In this document: positions 24,933-39,100 of the stretch, piece by piece
Layout of the letters: each line of letters opens with the position of its first letter
How positions within the stretch are numbered: position 1 is the stretch's first letter
Source: Nipponacmea schrenckii
Taxonomy: Eukaryota > Mollusca > Gastropoda > Lottiidae
DNA length: 64,000 nucleotides
Direction: 5' to 3'
Assembly: GCA_030562195.1 (NCBI GenBank)
Contig: JAUJPP010000012.1
Coordinates: forward strand, 6,324,001-6,388,000
The notes under the pieces: generated by a model
Seen by the model: only the letters and a program-made list of their open reading frames with translations
What the model was told of the DNA's origin: nothing
The model's database searches: none
Position numbers and translations under genes: made by a program

Positions 24933-26286
24933 TGCGTCTCAAAGCTTATTGTGCTCAAGTTTTAATTCTGTAACGTGGCAATGCGACTTTATTTAAATTT
25001 GGACCTGAAATAGTCAACTATTTTTGTTGATGTTACTGTTGCTGTTTTCAATATGGGTTTGTGTGACGGATTAAGAAAGGTTCTCTGAATGGTGTTTTTG
25101 GTGTAAATGTTCATTATAGCTTATCATTATGTCGCTATGATTTTGTGAAATGTTTCAGTATTGACAATTTATTTTATAAACTTAATTTATTTTCAACATA
25201 TTTACTTTCATTGGCTTCATAGTTATATTTATGTGTCAATGTGTTAGAGATTTAGCATTTGTGTAGCGAAGATATTTACTTTCGGCTTCGTAATTGCCTA
25301 TACCGAATCTTTAAGGAGGTACAGCATGTTGAACAATATCGGATAACTGATTGCTTTTTAAAATAAAACTAGAAAAACGACATAGTAATTAACGAGAAAC
25401 CTTAAGTAAAGATGTTTTTAAACTGAATGATAATAGATTGTGATCGTAGACTTCTAAGGTACGATCAAATGGCTGTCAAGTAGGTCATCTCTACCAGAGT
25501 TCAGTCCCACAATTTATGTACTCTTTTACCTTTGTTTCTAGATGTATCAGTGTATGGTATATAAAATATATCTATTATTATCTCTAAAAATATCGTACTT
25601 ATGTTCAGAAACATATTATGTTAAATGAAACCGCTGTATGATGTTTTCCAAAACTAGTCAACAGAATGCATATTTAACATCCAATTCGATTATACAATTG
25701 TATTATTATGCTTTTAGTATCATTATCCGAATTAAATACTTATCTATTACCGATAATAGTAATTATCAGTCTATTTTCATACTAAAATGTGTTCCAGGCG
25801 ATCACGATCGGGCACTGATATATTTCCCAATACTTTAGACGAGTTATAATTATATTCAATAATAATATCACAGATCTCTATGATGATGAAAGAAAACGTG
25901 TGTCGTTGATTTCGCGTTGTTTAATCGAAAAGAAAACTCCCCAAGGGAAGAAAAAACTCTTTAAACAACCAGAATGTTATGTTTGAGATATATAAAGAGG
26001 CAATGGTACCAGGATGTACATATATCTCCACCATAATATATGAGAACCAAAAAGATAAAAAGCAGAATCAAGGTATTTTGCAGTGGGCTTAAAGCATATC
26101 CACACAGCTGAAACATTTTAGAAAAATGTTCATTCCCTTATTTACTTGTTTTTCGAGGATTCCATCCCGCAACCTTACTCTGAAGTACTTCTAACATAAA
26201 CTAAAACGTGAACATTGAACTGATTGCAAAATAAATATTATTCTTCCAGATAAATATTAGTATGTAACAATCGATAAAAAAAGGTT
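24933..26286. other. FABP 3' UTR and intergenic space before the convergent gene
   Basis: The FABP stop is at 24930-24932. A possible polyadenylation signal AATAAA lies at about 25363. The next gene is on the opposite strand and ends at 26287, so the two genes converge. No further coding sequence was seen. Confidence 0.45.
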
Positions 26287-29222
26287 TCAGTCTTCACATT
26301 CCTCATAATCCCAATCATATTGAAGATGTTCAGAAGGGTAGGGTGGAGATTCAGGGTGTCTTGGAGGTGCAGGTGGTATAGGTAATTGGTAGTTGTAACC
26401 TGGACTTGGTGAATGTGGGTCACGTGATGGTCCCGGTCCGCTTTGTGCTTGATGAGATTTCGGAGGTTTAGTACCGTGCAGTGGTCCTGGCCTGTCCTGT
26501 GGTCGACGAGGTTTTGAAGGGTGTGGCTGGGGTCGTGGAATAGGTCGTTGTGGCTGTGGGTGTCTCGATATAGGGCCATGACCCGGTTTTCGTCTTGGTT
26601 GAGGTCTTGCTGTGTGGCCATTGTACCCTAGAGGGGGTTTGTGTGGACGGGGTTTAAGGACTGTCGGAGTGTTTGATACATCATCGGTATAATCCTTATC
26701 GTCTGTGTTTCCAGTATCAGTTTCGTCCTCGTCATTTTCGTCGTCGTTGTTGTTCCATACATCGTCATTATTCCAAGAGTCCTCGTCATTAGCATCATCG
26801 GTCCATGTATCCACTTGGCTGCTCTCGCCACTGGCACCATTGTTATCAGTGTTCCATGTCTCCGTTTGACCCTCATAATTATCATCATCCTCATTGTTAA
26901 ATGTGTATTCGTTATAATTATTACTACCACCAACCCATGTTTCGGTTTGACTGCTTTCACTACTGTCAATATCATCATAATTCCACGGATCTGCAGTGTA
27001 CTCCTCTTCTTCCCCACTTTCGTCGCCCATCTCACAATCTTGACAGTCTCCATTATCTTCCGCCCATCTCTTTCTTCTCTTATGGTCAGGAACCGAATCA
27101 CTAATTATGTGCCCTTCTTCCCTATCACCATATTCTGCGTATGCATTGTCCCCTTCTTCGAATTCCCAATCAAGAAAATGGTCTTCATCAAAATCCAAAT
27201 CATGAAAATGGTCTTCGTCGATACGGATACTTCTTTTTGTTTTATCTTTGCGTAAGTATCCTTTGGTTTTCCAAAATCGTGTTGGCACTTGTTGGTAAAT
27301 GCTATTTGCTGTTTTACCCCCCGTCTCGTATTGATTTTTATTTTCGTATGGAGAAAGAATCTTGTGTTCGGATACATTGTTGGAAATTTCGACAGAATAA
27401 GCTGGTTTTCGTTGTTCAGAAGATATACCTTGTGTTTTTGGTGGTAAGGAAACTGGCTTAGGTTTTGGGTCGTAGTGTGGAAATCGCTCAAGAACTAATC
27501 CATGGTAAGGTAGTGGAGGAGCTACTCCATTGCGTGGTGGTTTTATATCTACTACTGTTGGAGGTGGTAGAGCTACCATTGAAAGTGAGTCTGGTGGTGG
27601 GGCTTCTCCTGTGTGATGTGGTAGAGGTGTTGCTACTCCATTGTGTAGTAGAGGTGGCGGAGCAAGTACTGGTTGTGAGTTTGATGGTGGAGCTACTCCT
27701 GTGTGTGGTAGAGGTTTTGGAGCTAGTCCTGGGTGTGGTGAAGGCGAAGGAGCCACTATTGACTTTAGTTGTGATGGTGGAGCTACTCCTGATTGTGTTG
27801 GAGCTATTCCTTGTTGTGTTGGAGGTGATGGAGTTACTACTGACTGCTGGTGTGGTGGTGGAGCTACTCCTGTGTGATGTGGAGGGGGTCGAACTTCTCC
27901 ATACTGTAGTAGAAGTTTCGGAGCTACTACATGGTTTCGGTGTGGTGGTGGAGCTACTCCTGTGTGGTGTGGAGGGGGTCGAACTTCTCCATACTGTAGT
28001 AGAGGTGGCGGGGCTACTAGATGGTGTCGGTGTGGTGGACGTGGTGGAGCCACCATTGACTGCTGGTGTGTTGGTGGAACTACTTCTCTATGTGGTGATG
28101 GAGATGCTTGGGCTACTCCTATATATGGTGATGGAGGTGCTTGGGCTACTCCTATACGCGGTGACGGAGGTGCTTGGGCTACTCCTATATGTGGTGATGG
28201 AGGTGCTTGGGCTACTCCTTTATGAGGTGCCGATAAGAGTAGATGGTTTTCTGGTAGTCGTCTCCTGTGATAAAATGGTGATGTTTGTTTTGATACTGAT
28301 TGGAAATAACCAGTGTTGGTGTAATATCCCGGTCGTTGGTTATATATATATTTGCGTGATGGGGTAGGATTATAACCCGTTGTTTGTCGGTGATAGTAAA
28401 CTGCTGCAAGATCCTGTTGCGGATATCGATACTTATATTGGAAAGCATCCTTTTTAGAATCTAGATGCGCAAAATAATTATTAGAATGCCTTTGGTCATA
28501 ATTTGGATACCAGAAATCAACTAAAAGAGAGGAATTCCGATTCCGTCCTGAATTATGTTTTGAATAATATTCGGGTACTAAAGTCGCATGAAAAGTCCTT
28601 GACTTATCTTTATATCCTTGATTATTTGGTCTCTGCTTGACAGCAGGAGACATGAACACTGGTGAATTAGGTCGTTGTCTATTGTAGATATTTGACCATT
28701 GTTCATTACGTCTTATCAAAAGTGATGGTATATCAATAATATAACCTCTTTTATGGTCAGGAATGTTGCCTCCATGGCCTAAAATTAGAAATGGTTACTT
28801 GTAGAATTCGTCAAATAAGTAAGATATTGACCACATTAGACACAATTGTCAATATGTTTGTGGTTTCAAAGTCGATAGTATTGAAGCGATGAAATTTTGC
28901 AAACAGAGAATACATAAGGAGTATGGAAATATGCAACTCATATATAATTCCATATTACATATAGACCTGTTACAATGTAAAATCCCATGTTAAGTATTTA
29001 ATATCATTTCATTAGATGCACATGTTTTCATATTCTTACAACAGAAAGAGATTTTGCCTAATTTAAAATGTCTGAGCTATCGATGATTGTATCGAAGAAA
29101 GTTCCTACAAAGTACTTTATCTTACCTGTCGAGAATATTTCCAATCCGATAACAATGGCTAATATACCCAACACAAGCTGCATACTTAACACAATACCGA
29201 AGTATGTGTACCTTGGGTTCAT
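26287..29222 (-). CDS. Membrane-anchored or secreted proline-rich/acidic protein, 862 residues, no recognised family
   Basis: Two coding exons on the minus strand: 29222-29126 (donor GTAAGA) and 28778-26287, joined in phase 1. The start is the first ATG in its frame; a stop lies upstream. Residues 8-27 are a hydrophobic helix after a short N-terminus with Arg4, so it is a type II anchor or an uncleaved-looking signal. A Tyr/Asn/Arg-rich stretch follows. Residues 217-457 are proline repeats: a ten-residue unit GVAQAPPSPH about four times, then GVAPPP-type units. At 558-580 a doubled DEDHF acidic motif appears. KTKR (545-548) and KRRKR (599-603) are furin-like sites. Residues 609-732 are Asp/Glu/Asn-rich with three Q-T/V-E/D-TW repeats, and 739-842 are Pro/Arg/His-rich. 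The composition recalls extracellular matrix, byssal or shell-matrix proteins, but that is inference; I know no orthologue. The low complexity makes a homology call impossible by eye. Confidence 0.75.
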
Positions 29223-29960
29223 ATGTTTAGTTTTATACTTACTTGGTTTGCTTTTTTTCAATATCTCTTTCTACGAGAACGACCCCTTCATAAAAAAAGA
29301 CCTCAAAACAATGGACGACCCAAACGATAATTAGAAAATTCTTTGTACCATTTTCCTTTTGACGAATTTGATCTTTGAAAGTAATACCTAACATATCTTG
29401 TACAACCCATCCCCAATAAACGGTAGTTATTGTCATTTGCTAGAAATGGATACGAGTAATGTCTACCGTTGCTAACATAGGAACAATTTAATAAACTATT
29501 GTTCAGAATTGTTGCAAGTCATCAAGGCTTTTTTTTAGAAGTCAGTCTCTTCTAAGACACTATGGCAGTAGTAAGTAACTTTCAAGACAAGGATACCGTT
29601 GTGTCTTGATACTTCAAGAGAAAAAACGTAATCACTTGAAACTGGGGGAAGTATTTGAAAACTGTTGAAGCTCGAGAGCAATCCAATCTACACACCTTTT
29701 GTACGACTAGCTTCAAAGACAATGACATTTTATCTTAATAATTAACTACACAGAGCACATGCACTTAGACATCATTGTTAGTGACTTCAAATATAGCCTA
29801 CCGTTTAGAGTTCCCCGAGGAGGGGGTGTGATCAATGTATAAATATTCTAAATCCCGAAAATATCAATCTAAATATCTGAATCTAAAATATAACATATAA
29901 AAAATCAAATGACTATCACTGTTTTAATGTAAAATTCAAATGTATCTCAATTTTCTAGAT

Positions 29961-29993
<33 letters not shown>

Positions 29994-30690
29994 TCATTTG
30001 ACAATAGATCTAAAATATTGTACTTCATCTTTACCTATATAGGTATTACAAGTACTTGCTTTACTCACGGTAAAATATATATCAATTTGATCTACTCTAT
30101 ATGCCTCTGTTCTGGACGTTTTACTATACACAATCGCGATTCCAAAGTTATATAAACTGGTTCTGCTATTTTAGATCTATTGTCAAATGAATGTGACTAT
30201 GCTAGATTAAAATTATATCAAATACATGTGACTAGATTAAAAAAATATTATCAATTGAATGTCACTTTTCTAGTTCTAAAGTATATCAAATATAGGCCAT
30301 CTCACCGTTATGGATCTTAAATATATCAAATGGGGGTGTACTGTCCTAGATCTATTAGTGTCAAATGAATGTCACTGTTCTAGATTGAAATTATATCAAA
30401 TAAATGTCACTATTCTAGATTTAAATGATATCAAATGAATGTCACTATTTGAGATCTACATTACATCAAATAGATGTCACTATTCTTGATCTACAATAAG
30501 GATGCCACTGTTTTCACTCCAAATACTTAAACCTGGCTTGATTGTCACTAAATCTAAACATCAAATGGATGTTAAAATTTTAAAGTATCTTTACTTCATC
30601 CTAATTTATTAATACTATAGCCGTATCTTCCGACTATTTTCTACATGGATTTGAACATTAAATTACAATAGATAAGACAAAATAAACACA
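29223..30690. repeat. Upstream region with TA microsatellite and degenerate AT-rich tandem repeat
   Basis: This lies between the start of the proline-rich gene and the likely 3' end of SEC16, both on the minus strand. About 29958-29992 is a TA run. From about 29930 to 30500 a degenerate unit of roughly 35 bases recurs, with TATCAAATGAATGTCACTAT then TCTAGAT. No coding sequence was found; an open frame at 29239-29436 reads hydrophobic but is not in frame with the gene start. The promoter of the proline-rich gene should lie near the left edge. Confidence 0.6.
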
Positions 30691-33197
30691 ATTGTATAAG
30701 GGTAAAATATCACTTTATTGGCCAGTATAGACACATACTATATAACATTGAATGGCTCATATATACTTTACCAAATTCTACTCATTCTTATAGAATTTGT
30801 TTTTAAATTCATCAATAGTTTGTTTGATAAATTATCTATAACTTTGATCTCATCTATTTAGTATTAAATTCTTAGCCAATAATTGCCTTTATGTGTACGT
30901 GTAAATTCATAAAACAATTTAAATCATACATCTACATCTAATAAATACAACAGAATTCATCAATTCAATGATAGTATACATGTACATGTTCCAAATATGA
31001 ATTAAGATTCAAAATAACTTTACACAAAATACTGTCAGGATTGAGATTTTTCTATATTTCGTGAATTAGTTTTATATATCAATATTTTAAATGTAACTAG
31101 TTTTTTAAATAATGGAATGTAAAATACAGCTAAGATTAATTTCAAAATGCTGGTACCATAGATATAAGGTTAAATTAAACATATGTCCTGTTATGAACAC
31201 GGGATATATAGATATACTACTTCTTGGTTTATCACAAACCACCTTATATTATCATGGCATCTGAATAGAAATAATAAATTAGACCTAGATATACATAATT
31301 TATGATGTACTGTTTAAAGTTGGTAAATCATGTATTATGTCTCTATTATGTTGTTAAATAATAAACCTAGCAGTAGTATATCCATATATCTTGTGTTCTA
31401 AATGTTTATCTCCCTGTTTTACAAAGATTATATATGTCCTGTTACATATGCACTGGATACTATCTGATTTGCATGGTACCAATAATGGATAGCAATAAAA
31501 CATTTATATCAATTTCAGACATTTTGTTAGCCATAGCCAGTCAAAATCTTCTAGAAATAGTCTAATATATAAGAGAGAAATAGTTGAAAGAAGGAAATAC
31601 AAACAACATCAACAATTTCAATGAATAATTATTTTTAACAAAGACAATATTCATAACAAATACATTCTTATTACTTTATCAATATCAATGAAATGGCAAC
31701 AAGATAGCATTTCATGCTTCAGATTTACAGAAGTATTTAGGTAAGCATTATTGTAAATCTAATACTAATAGCATTCATAGACCAATTAAAATTTAAAAAT
31801 GAAACAGAACATTTTAATAGAATCATTCATATAAACAATAGTTTAGGGATTCCCAATTTAAAAACTTGATGAAAAACTACCAATAATGACAGTCAAAGTT
31901 TCCCATGAAATTATCTGCTGGTATATATTGACCAGAAAACTTCGACTATTATCATTTCAAATGGTCAATCTAATGTTTTAGAAAAAGTGGTTGATACTGT
32001 ATAAGGTACTGTATAAAAGTTTTATACCTGCTATGATGATTTTCATTTCAGACATCATCTATGCACATCAATTAAATAAATGCCATTTTCTTTATTTGAT
32101 AATAATATAAGAGAAAGATGTATATCATTTTGAGAGTGCAAAGAAAAACCAAGTCAAATCTTACACTTAATCTTATACAAGAGAAGTAAGAATAGATAAA
32201 ATAAGACATAAAGGTTTAAGAGCAGTTCTCCTATGTTTTAAAATAACACCAGTGTTACAATATGTGTTATGATAATCATTATGATTTTACTTATATCAAT
32301 GTCATTGTTATAGTACAATAAAGTAAATTGATATTTTAAAAATAAATATATCGTATACAATCACAATGAATGTGATTAAATAATGGCAGTTTGATAACAG
32401 TAAACAGATTATATATCCTAACAATAATACTAAGTCATGTCTTGACTATATCTTTGTATTTCACTTCAATATTAATACCCTTTATCTGATAATGAGTAAT
32501 TATATGTGTAATATAATTAGATTATATGGCTAGCCTTGATAATCAATTTTCTTCCATTTAATATGTTCATCAACAAAGCTGTATGACATGAGAATGGATT
32601 GAAAAATATTTTTATAATGGGATTCACTAAAGCAAGAGACATGATGTAATATATATTTAATGACATTAAGAGACAAGAAAAAAACAACACCTGGCCAACA
32701 GACATGATAAAATTAAAACTAAATATATCTCATTCCCATCCCCTTCTCTCAAAATATATCATAAATAATTTGAAATATAGCACAATATTATATATTTCAT
32801 TATTTACACTATTTACATATATTAACATCTAATTTACATATTCATTTTAATCACATTATAGAAAGGAGATTTAACGTGCAGTGGAAAGAAGATCAACAAA
32901 AATAGTAAACAATAAAATAATAATAAATATACATCATCTGTATGACATTTCTGAAGAAAAAGTGTAGGTTAACAACTAAATTGGTCAGAGCTACCTGAAT
33001 TATTAAATATATCACTAGTATTCTATTCCCTTTCAAACTTAATTTATACAGTCAAACTATCAACATCTTGTTCATTAATACCTATTTTAGTAGATGTTAG
33101 TCAAAGAACCACTCTATCAAATGAAGATTAAAAATCAAAATCAAACGTGTGCAGTAAAATAACTAAAGATATGGTAAATACAGTCAAAGTAAATGCC
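30690..33197 (-). other. Probable SEC16 3' UTR, about 2.5 kb
   Basis: No open frame or splice pattern is seen between the SEC16 stop (33198-33200) and about 30700. A minus-strand AATAAA lies at about 30714-30719. Several other AATAAA strings occur between, so the true end is uncertain. The stretch is AT-rich and repeat-poor compared with its neighbours, which fits transcribed UTR. Confidence 0.4.
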
Positions 33198-36100
33198 TTA
33201 TTTAGGATATTTTCTTCGTTGTCCATATTTCATTCCCTGTTTTGTATCAGATTGTGTAGTTGTAGTAGATTGTTGAAACTGGGTAGGATCAAATAAAACT
33301 GGCATGCTTGGTGCTGTTTGGTTTGTAGACGAGTCCTTCTACAACAAAAGTCAAAAGATTAGATATTTCTCATGAGACAATTTCTTAAAAATCAAACAAA
33401 CTTGAACATAATGTGATATGTCTGGAAGATCAAAGCATCCTTGGTCCAACTAGCTTAATCCCTATGCTACAACTGAAATGATGAAATATTAGCCATAAGA
33501 ATATAGCATAAACTGGACTGAGTAAATTAAATAACAACTAACAAAGAACAGAATGTTAAGTAATTCACAAGCTGCCAGAAGCATGCAGCAGAATTAATTC
33601 AAATTCATCATAAAATTACATGGTTACTTTTAGGAAAAAAATAATTTTGTTTGTATGCTTAAACACACCAACTAGATTTTCTAACATAAATAGCATATCA
33701 GTTAAAACAGACATTCATACAATGATCAAAACTAACATGTGCAAAGTCAAAAAGAATAGCACAGACAACAACAAAATTTACATGCACAGAAGATATATTG
33801 GTATAATTAAAGAAGTAATAGCAAGATTCCTACTAAGTGAACACAATGCCGTATATTATAATTTAAGTGTTAAAATCTGAAATGGTTCTAAGAAAGATAT
33901 TATATAAATGTATTGCTATAAAGAAGATAATAAAAGAGAGATACACTTCTAAGTTAATGTCATAATTTTAGTAGTTTATTCAATATTTATCATATTATTC
34001 ACTAAGCTCTAAACTTTAATGGACAAGCAAAGATATCTTATGAGGAATATAGGGGCCATTTCTATAATTTATTTAAAAAAAAAAAATTCTAAAGGAATTG
34101 AAACTTTTTTTAGCCTTTGTTTAAGATATACTTACATGTACAATACTTGCACCAAATAGATTTCTATAAGAAGCTGTATGGTTTGCTATTGCAATAGTAA
34201 TTAGAAATGGTGCAATACTAGCTACATACATGTTAACCCTGATACAAGTACAAAGGACAGAGGACAGCTTTTTTAATTCTTTTATATCAATATCCTTGCT
34301 GAATCCATTAAAGCAAAGATCAAGATATGTAAATATAAAGAGAACAAGTTCTGAAGTAAATACAATAATAATAATAATAATAATTATAATGATATTAGAC
34401 AGTCTGTAGATAGATCATATACCTGTAGATCAGTTAATTCCTCTACTTCTCTTGATAGAGAACTTCTAGAACTTGATCTAGATATATTCTGTAACAAAAT
34501 TAATAAGGTCTAATATTGTTTACACACTTTACTCATTAAATTCTCAGTGAACATACAACCAAACAATCAACATATACAAGACAATCTTTTTTAAATAATA
34601 ATCAATATGTGTTATTTAACAGAAAACTATGTATCTGTCAGTCATGTATAAACTATGTGTTTATCATGAATAAACAATGTATTTATGTATAAACGTTGTA
34701 TTGTATTCCAGGGCTGTTGATTTAATATTTTTAAATGTTTTGTTGATACAATGTATTTGTTGTTTATAAACTTTGTATTTTATCAGTGTGTATAAACCTT
34801 GTATTTGTTGTGTATAAACTTTGTCATGCATCAACATTGTATTCAGCATGTATAATAATCAATCAATCTATTTTTAATGTATAAACATAGTATTTGTAAT
34901 GTCTATAAACAAAGTACTTGTTAGTTTTAAACAATGTATTTTTTATGCATACATTTGATGTCAAGCTTTTGCAATCAATGCAATATAACTGTTATTTTCT
35001 TACAAGTATCTTAATCATCAACAACTTATATTTGTTATTTGGACATGATAAGTTCTGAACCAAGGTGATTATAATTTAAGTTTGTTTAGTTATTATATTA
35101 TTTCCTTGTTATTTAAACAAAACCAATTTGTCAATTAAACTAAAAACATTAATTTAACAAAAAAGGTTTATCGGGTTTAAAATATAAGATTATCAATGAC
35201 TTTAATATAACACAAATACCTTTTATAACGTCAAAAAAACATGCAATTAAGTAGTGATGTTCAGAATGATAAACTTAATGTTTGGAATAGCTAAAACAAT
35301 CAAATTTACAAATAGAGCATGCATTATTTACAAATTCACTGAAATACAGCAATAACCTTCATCAGATTGAATAAGAAAAAAAAACATGCAATATGTAAAT
35401 TTATTATATTACCTGAGAAGATGGTGGGATATCTAAAGATTGTTTATCATTAACTTGACTAGATCCAGCTGAAATATAAACAATACAAATCTTGATCTAA
35501 TTCTCAATATAAACTACAATTTATTCATTTGAATTTCTTGACATAATTGTTTATGAAGGTCTGTTCTATTTTCTGTTAGCAAAATTGTTATGAAGTGCTT
35601 TTAAGAAGTTAGAAACACTTGGCTGAAACATTTCAAATCCTGGCATACAATCATACAAATATGCCTCATGGCATGCAAGACATTCTCTGAAATCTGTTTT
35701 GAAAAATGCAGGAAACTTTGCAGCTGTTTCCATCTTCTCTTAGATTAGGAAAGTTTTTTTAATGGGGAGTTCATCATCCTAAAAAAATATTCATGTTTAT
35801 ATAAGAAGACAATCTTCTTTATCAAAGATAATAAATACAAACCTGAAGGATTATATATATTAGTATTTATATTGGGTGCTGTATTTAATAAACTACTAGT
35901 AGTTACTGGTGAGGAATCAGATTTTAATACATCAACATACTGATTTCTAATACCTATAATACACATATATAGTCATATCATGCAATTTTCAGACTAAAAA
36001 AGTTCCCTTCTGGAATAGAAATTCCAAAATAAGGAAGAAATAAGTTAGCATGTTTAAAAAAGTGCATTTTATTATTTTTTATAATTCATTTTATAAACTT

Positions 36101-39100
36101 CTAGAAATTCTTCTTTTTTCTTTTCAGGCAATGAGAGAAAAAACAAAACTTAAACATCAAAATTTTTTGATCAATTTAATATAAAGAAATTTCTAATTAC
36201 AGTAAGTTTGTAAATCCTTTCCTTGTAAATGTAAATTCATTAAAGTAAAATTGGACAATGTAGAAAGAAAACCATTCAAAACCATTCAACCCACAAGGTT
36301 TACTGTTTTACCAAAGAAAGGAGTAAGGAACACGAGAATAATGATTCTAACCATGACAGAAGATAAAGAACATAGTGGATTGAAGTTATCTGTACAACAG
36401 ATATGCTTAAAATATGTAATAGAGTAACTTTTCTACCATTATGTAATTTATTACCAAATATTCCCCTATATAATATGTGATTAAATTTGTACTGAATTCA
36501 ACAATAATAGAGAACCTAATTATACCCTGATATAGGTGATACTAAACAAATTACATACCATCTCCTGATACATCAATAATTTACAAATAAAAAGTATACA
36601 TGTATATATCATAAGAATTTCAACGAACACAAAAGAGAATCGTTTTATACATATAATTACAACAGTTTGTACATGTAATAAAAAATGCTGAAGATAAAGT
36701 GACAGATGATTTCACTACTAAATCTGGTGAATTAGCAGTGAGGTAGGAATTACTTACCACCAGCACTTTTTAAAGAAAATCTGTTAGCGCCACTACCACC
36801 TGACATCATTGGTGGAGCAGAACCATTCATACCACTACTTTTACCTATAATGTTTAAAATAAACAATACAAATATAACATGCTAATACTGTCTAAATCCT
36901 TATTTGGTGTTCCTTCCATCAATATTTTTTATGGTATTGTATACATATTGGAAGTTAAATTCTAATCCGAAGAGTGTTTCTGTTGGATAAAATAGAGGTT
37001 GACATTAATAATAAACAAAGTGCATGTCATAAACTACGTCACTTACCCATTAAATCAATATCTTTAGGGGGTGGAGCAGCAGGTGTGGAAGTCTCTTCTT
37101 CTCCCCCCTGATTTTTCCATTTTTTATTAACAGGATCCCATACAATCTGTAATATTATCAATAGCTAATAAGAGAAGTTCAAGATACTAAACTGAGATAT
37201 AAATGAGTATAACTTCATAACGTTATATCTAATTGGATATGGTCTATATTAATCAGGTAAAAAGTCCTGGGGAATCAAATTGTAGAATGAAAAACTAGCA
37301 TTTGGTTCGTTAATGGAATTTCTTGTATTAAGCTGATAAACTAAATAAGTAAAAGATTATGATATCCTACAGTTCTAAAACTGAAATTTAATCAGATATC
37401 ATGCAGTCTAATAAAGTTTTATCAACCTTTGGGTCCTTATCATCTGGTAAAATAATTTCCTTATGTTTTTTCTGTTTAGGTTTATTTTTTCCCCAACCAA
37501 ATACATTGAACCATCCACTGCCTTTCTCATTCTAAAATATACAGAAAACATGTTATGAATAACAAGACCTGATGTTGAAACTCTTTTATCTTTAATAATA
37601 CTATAACAATCTTTCCTTTCCCCTAGCTCTCTAGAGAAAGAGAGTATAACTATTAAAATGAAATGTAGTTATACTTGATTTGAATGGAAGGATTTTCGTT
37701 GAATAGTAACTTAATAACTGGCGTCATTGAATTTGAAGAAAAACTTCACATTACAATAACAATCACCTGAATGCAATATGCAACCTCAGTCAAACACTTC
37801 TTTTCTGGGGTGATAAATTGTACCTCCTAACAGGGGCAATAACTCATCAAATACTTTATGATATTTTTATTTTCAATAGGGTTCATCCTTGGGTGATAAT
37901 AATCGAGTTCAGCAAGTCTTGTCAAAATCAGTAAAGAATTGTGCCTTGTAGATGAGCCAAAAATCGAACATCACAAAAATTGAATACATTTCAAAAACAA
38001 GGGGAACAACTAATTCTAAATATTTTTTGAACCTCTTTTTTAAGAACAAGGATAATAAGTCATACTCAAGTTATAACATACTCTCACACCAAGTTCCATC
38101 AAAATCCGTCAAGAATTGCACATTGCAGAGTGTTCACAAGCCTTTGAAGAAAATATTATACTAAATTTTTTCGATTTTGCTGATTTTCAATAGGGGTCAT
38201 CTTTGGGTGATTATGAACACTCACATAAAGTTACATCAAAATCCATCAAGAATTGTGCCTTCTAGAGTAATTAGGGGAAATTGTGATCGACAGATACATG
38301 TAGTTGGTTATGGGTGACATCAATGTACCCTCCACATTTTTATGTGGGGGTATAATAAAAAAAAAATTATACTTACATTTTTCTGCTGTTCATTTTTCTG
38401 ATCATGTTTAGGTTTAGGTTTGGGATTAGCAGCAGAAAGACTACTTGTACTACTACCAGATGTGGTACGTTGTCTAGGTGGAATACCCCCAGTAGAACTA
38501 GTAGAATCTGTACGGAACCTAGATGGTGGAGCTACAATCTATAACAAAATTAATTGGTTGTTATTAATATGTTACTTGAAAATAAAAGCAGGGCCAAAAG
38601 GGGTGAACAAATCAAGATGTTATTTATGAATTGAGACCTGGTAACTCTCTACATACCTTTTGAGATGTGGCAGCACCAAAATAATCAAATGATCCTGGAG
38701 CAGGTGCATGATTTCCACCATCTGTTTGATCATCATCTTCTTCATCATCATCGTCATCATCATCTTCCTCTGTTGGTAAACTCTGTGTAGAAGTTATACT
38801 ATTCCTGGCTTTTTGAGGATCATAATATCCTTGTTGATGGTTCTCACTACCAGTTGGTTGGTAAAATCCTAGAATGAAATTAATGTAACTGTTGTCAAAT
38901 AAACAAATTCAAATAAACATCTTTATAGAAGCTTGGATCAATATATTACTTTAAGTAATTTTGAGGCTTCATCTGTTCAGTAAATTTACTGACATTCGTA
39001 TGGACTAAAACAATATAATAGTTAACAAACCTGTGGGTGGTTGTGTATAACCACTATTTTGACTAAGATCAACTTGATTATTAGTAGTATCTGTTGTCTG

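Noticed and set aside
27465..28367. 300-codon plus-strand hydrophobic Leu/Val-rich frame, and Cys/Gly-rich frames nearby
   Set aside because: They are the antisense of the proline-rich exon; proline repeats read backward give Gly/Val/Leu strings.
29239..29436. 65-codon hydrophobic minus-strand frame ending at a GTAAGT
   Set aside because: It is just upstream of the proline-rich gene's ATG but in another frame, and no acceptor in matching phase was found; more likely 5' UTR or promoter.
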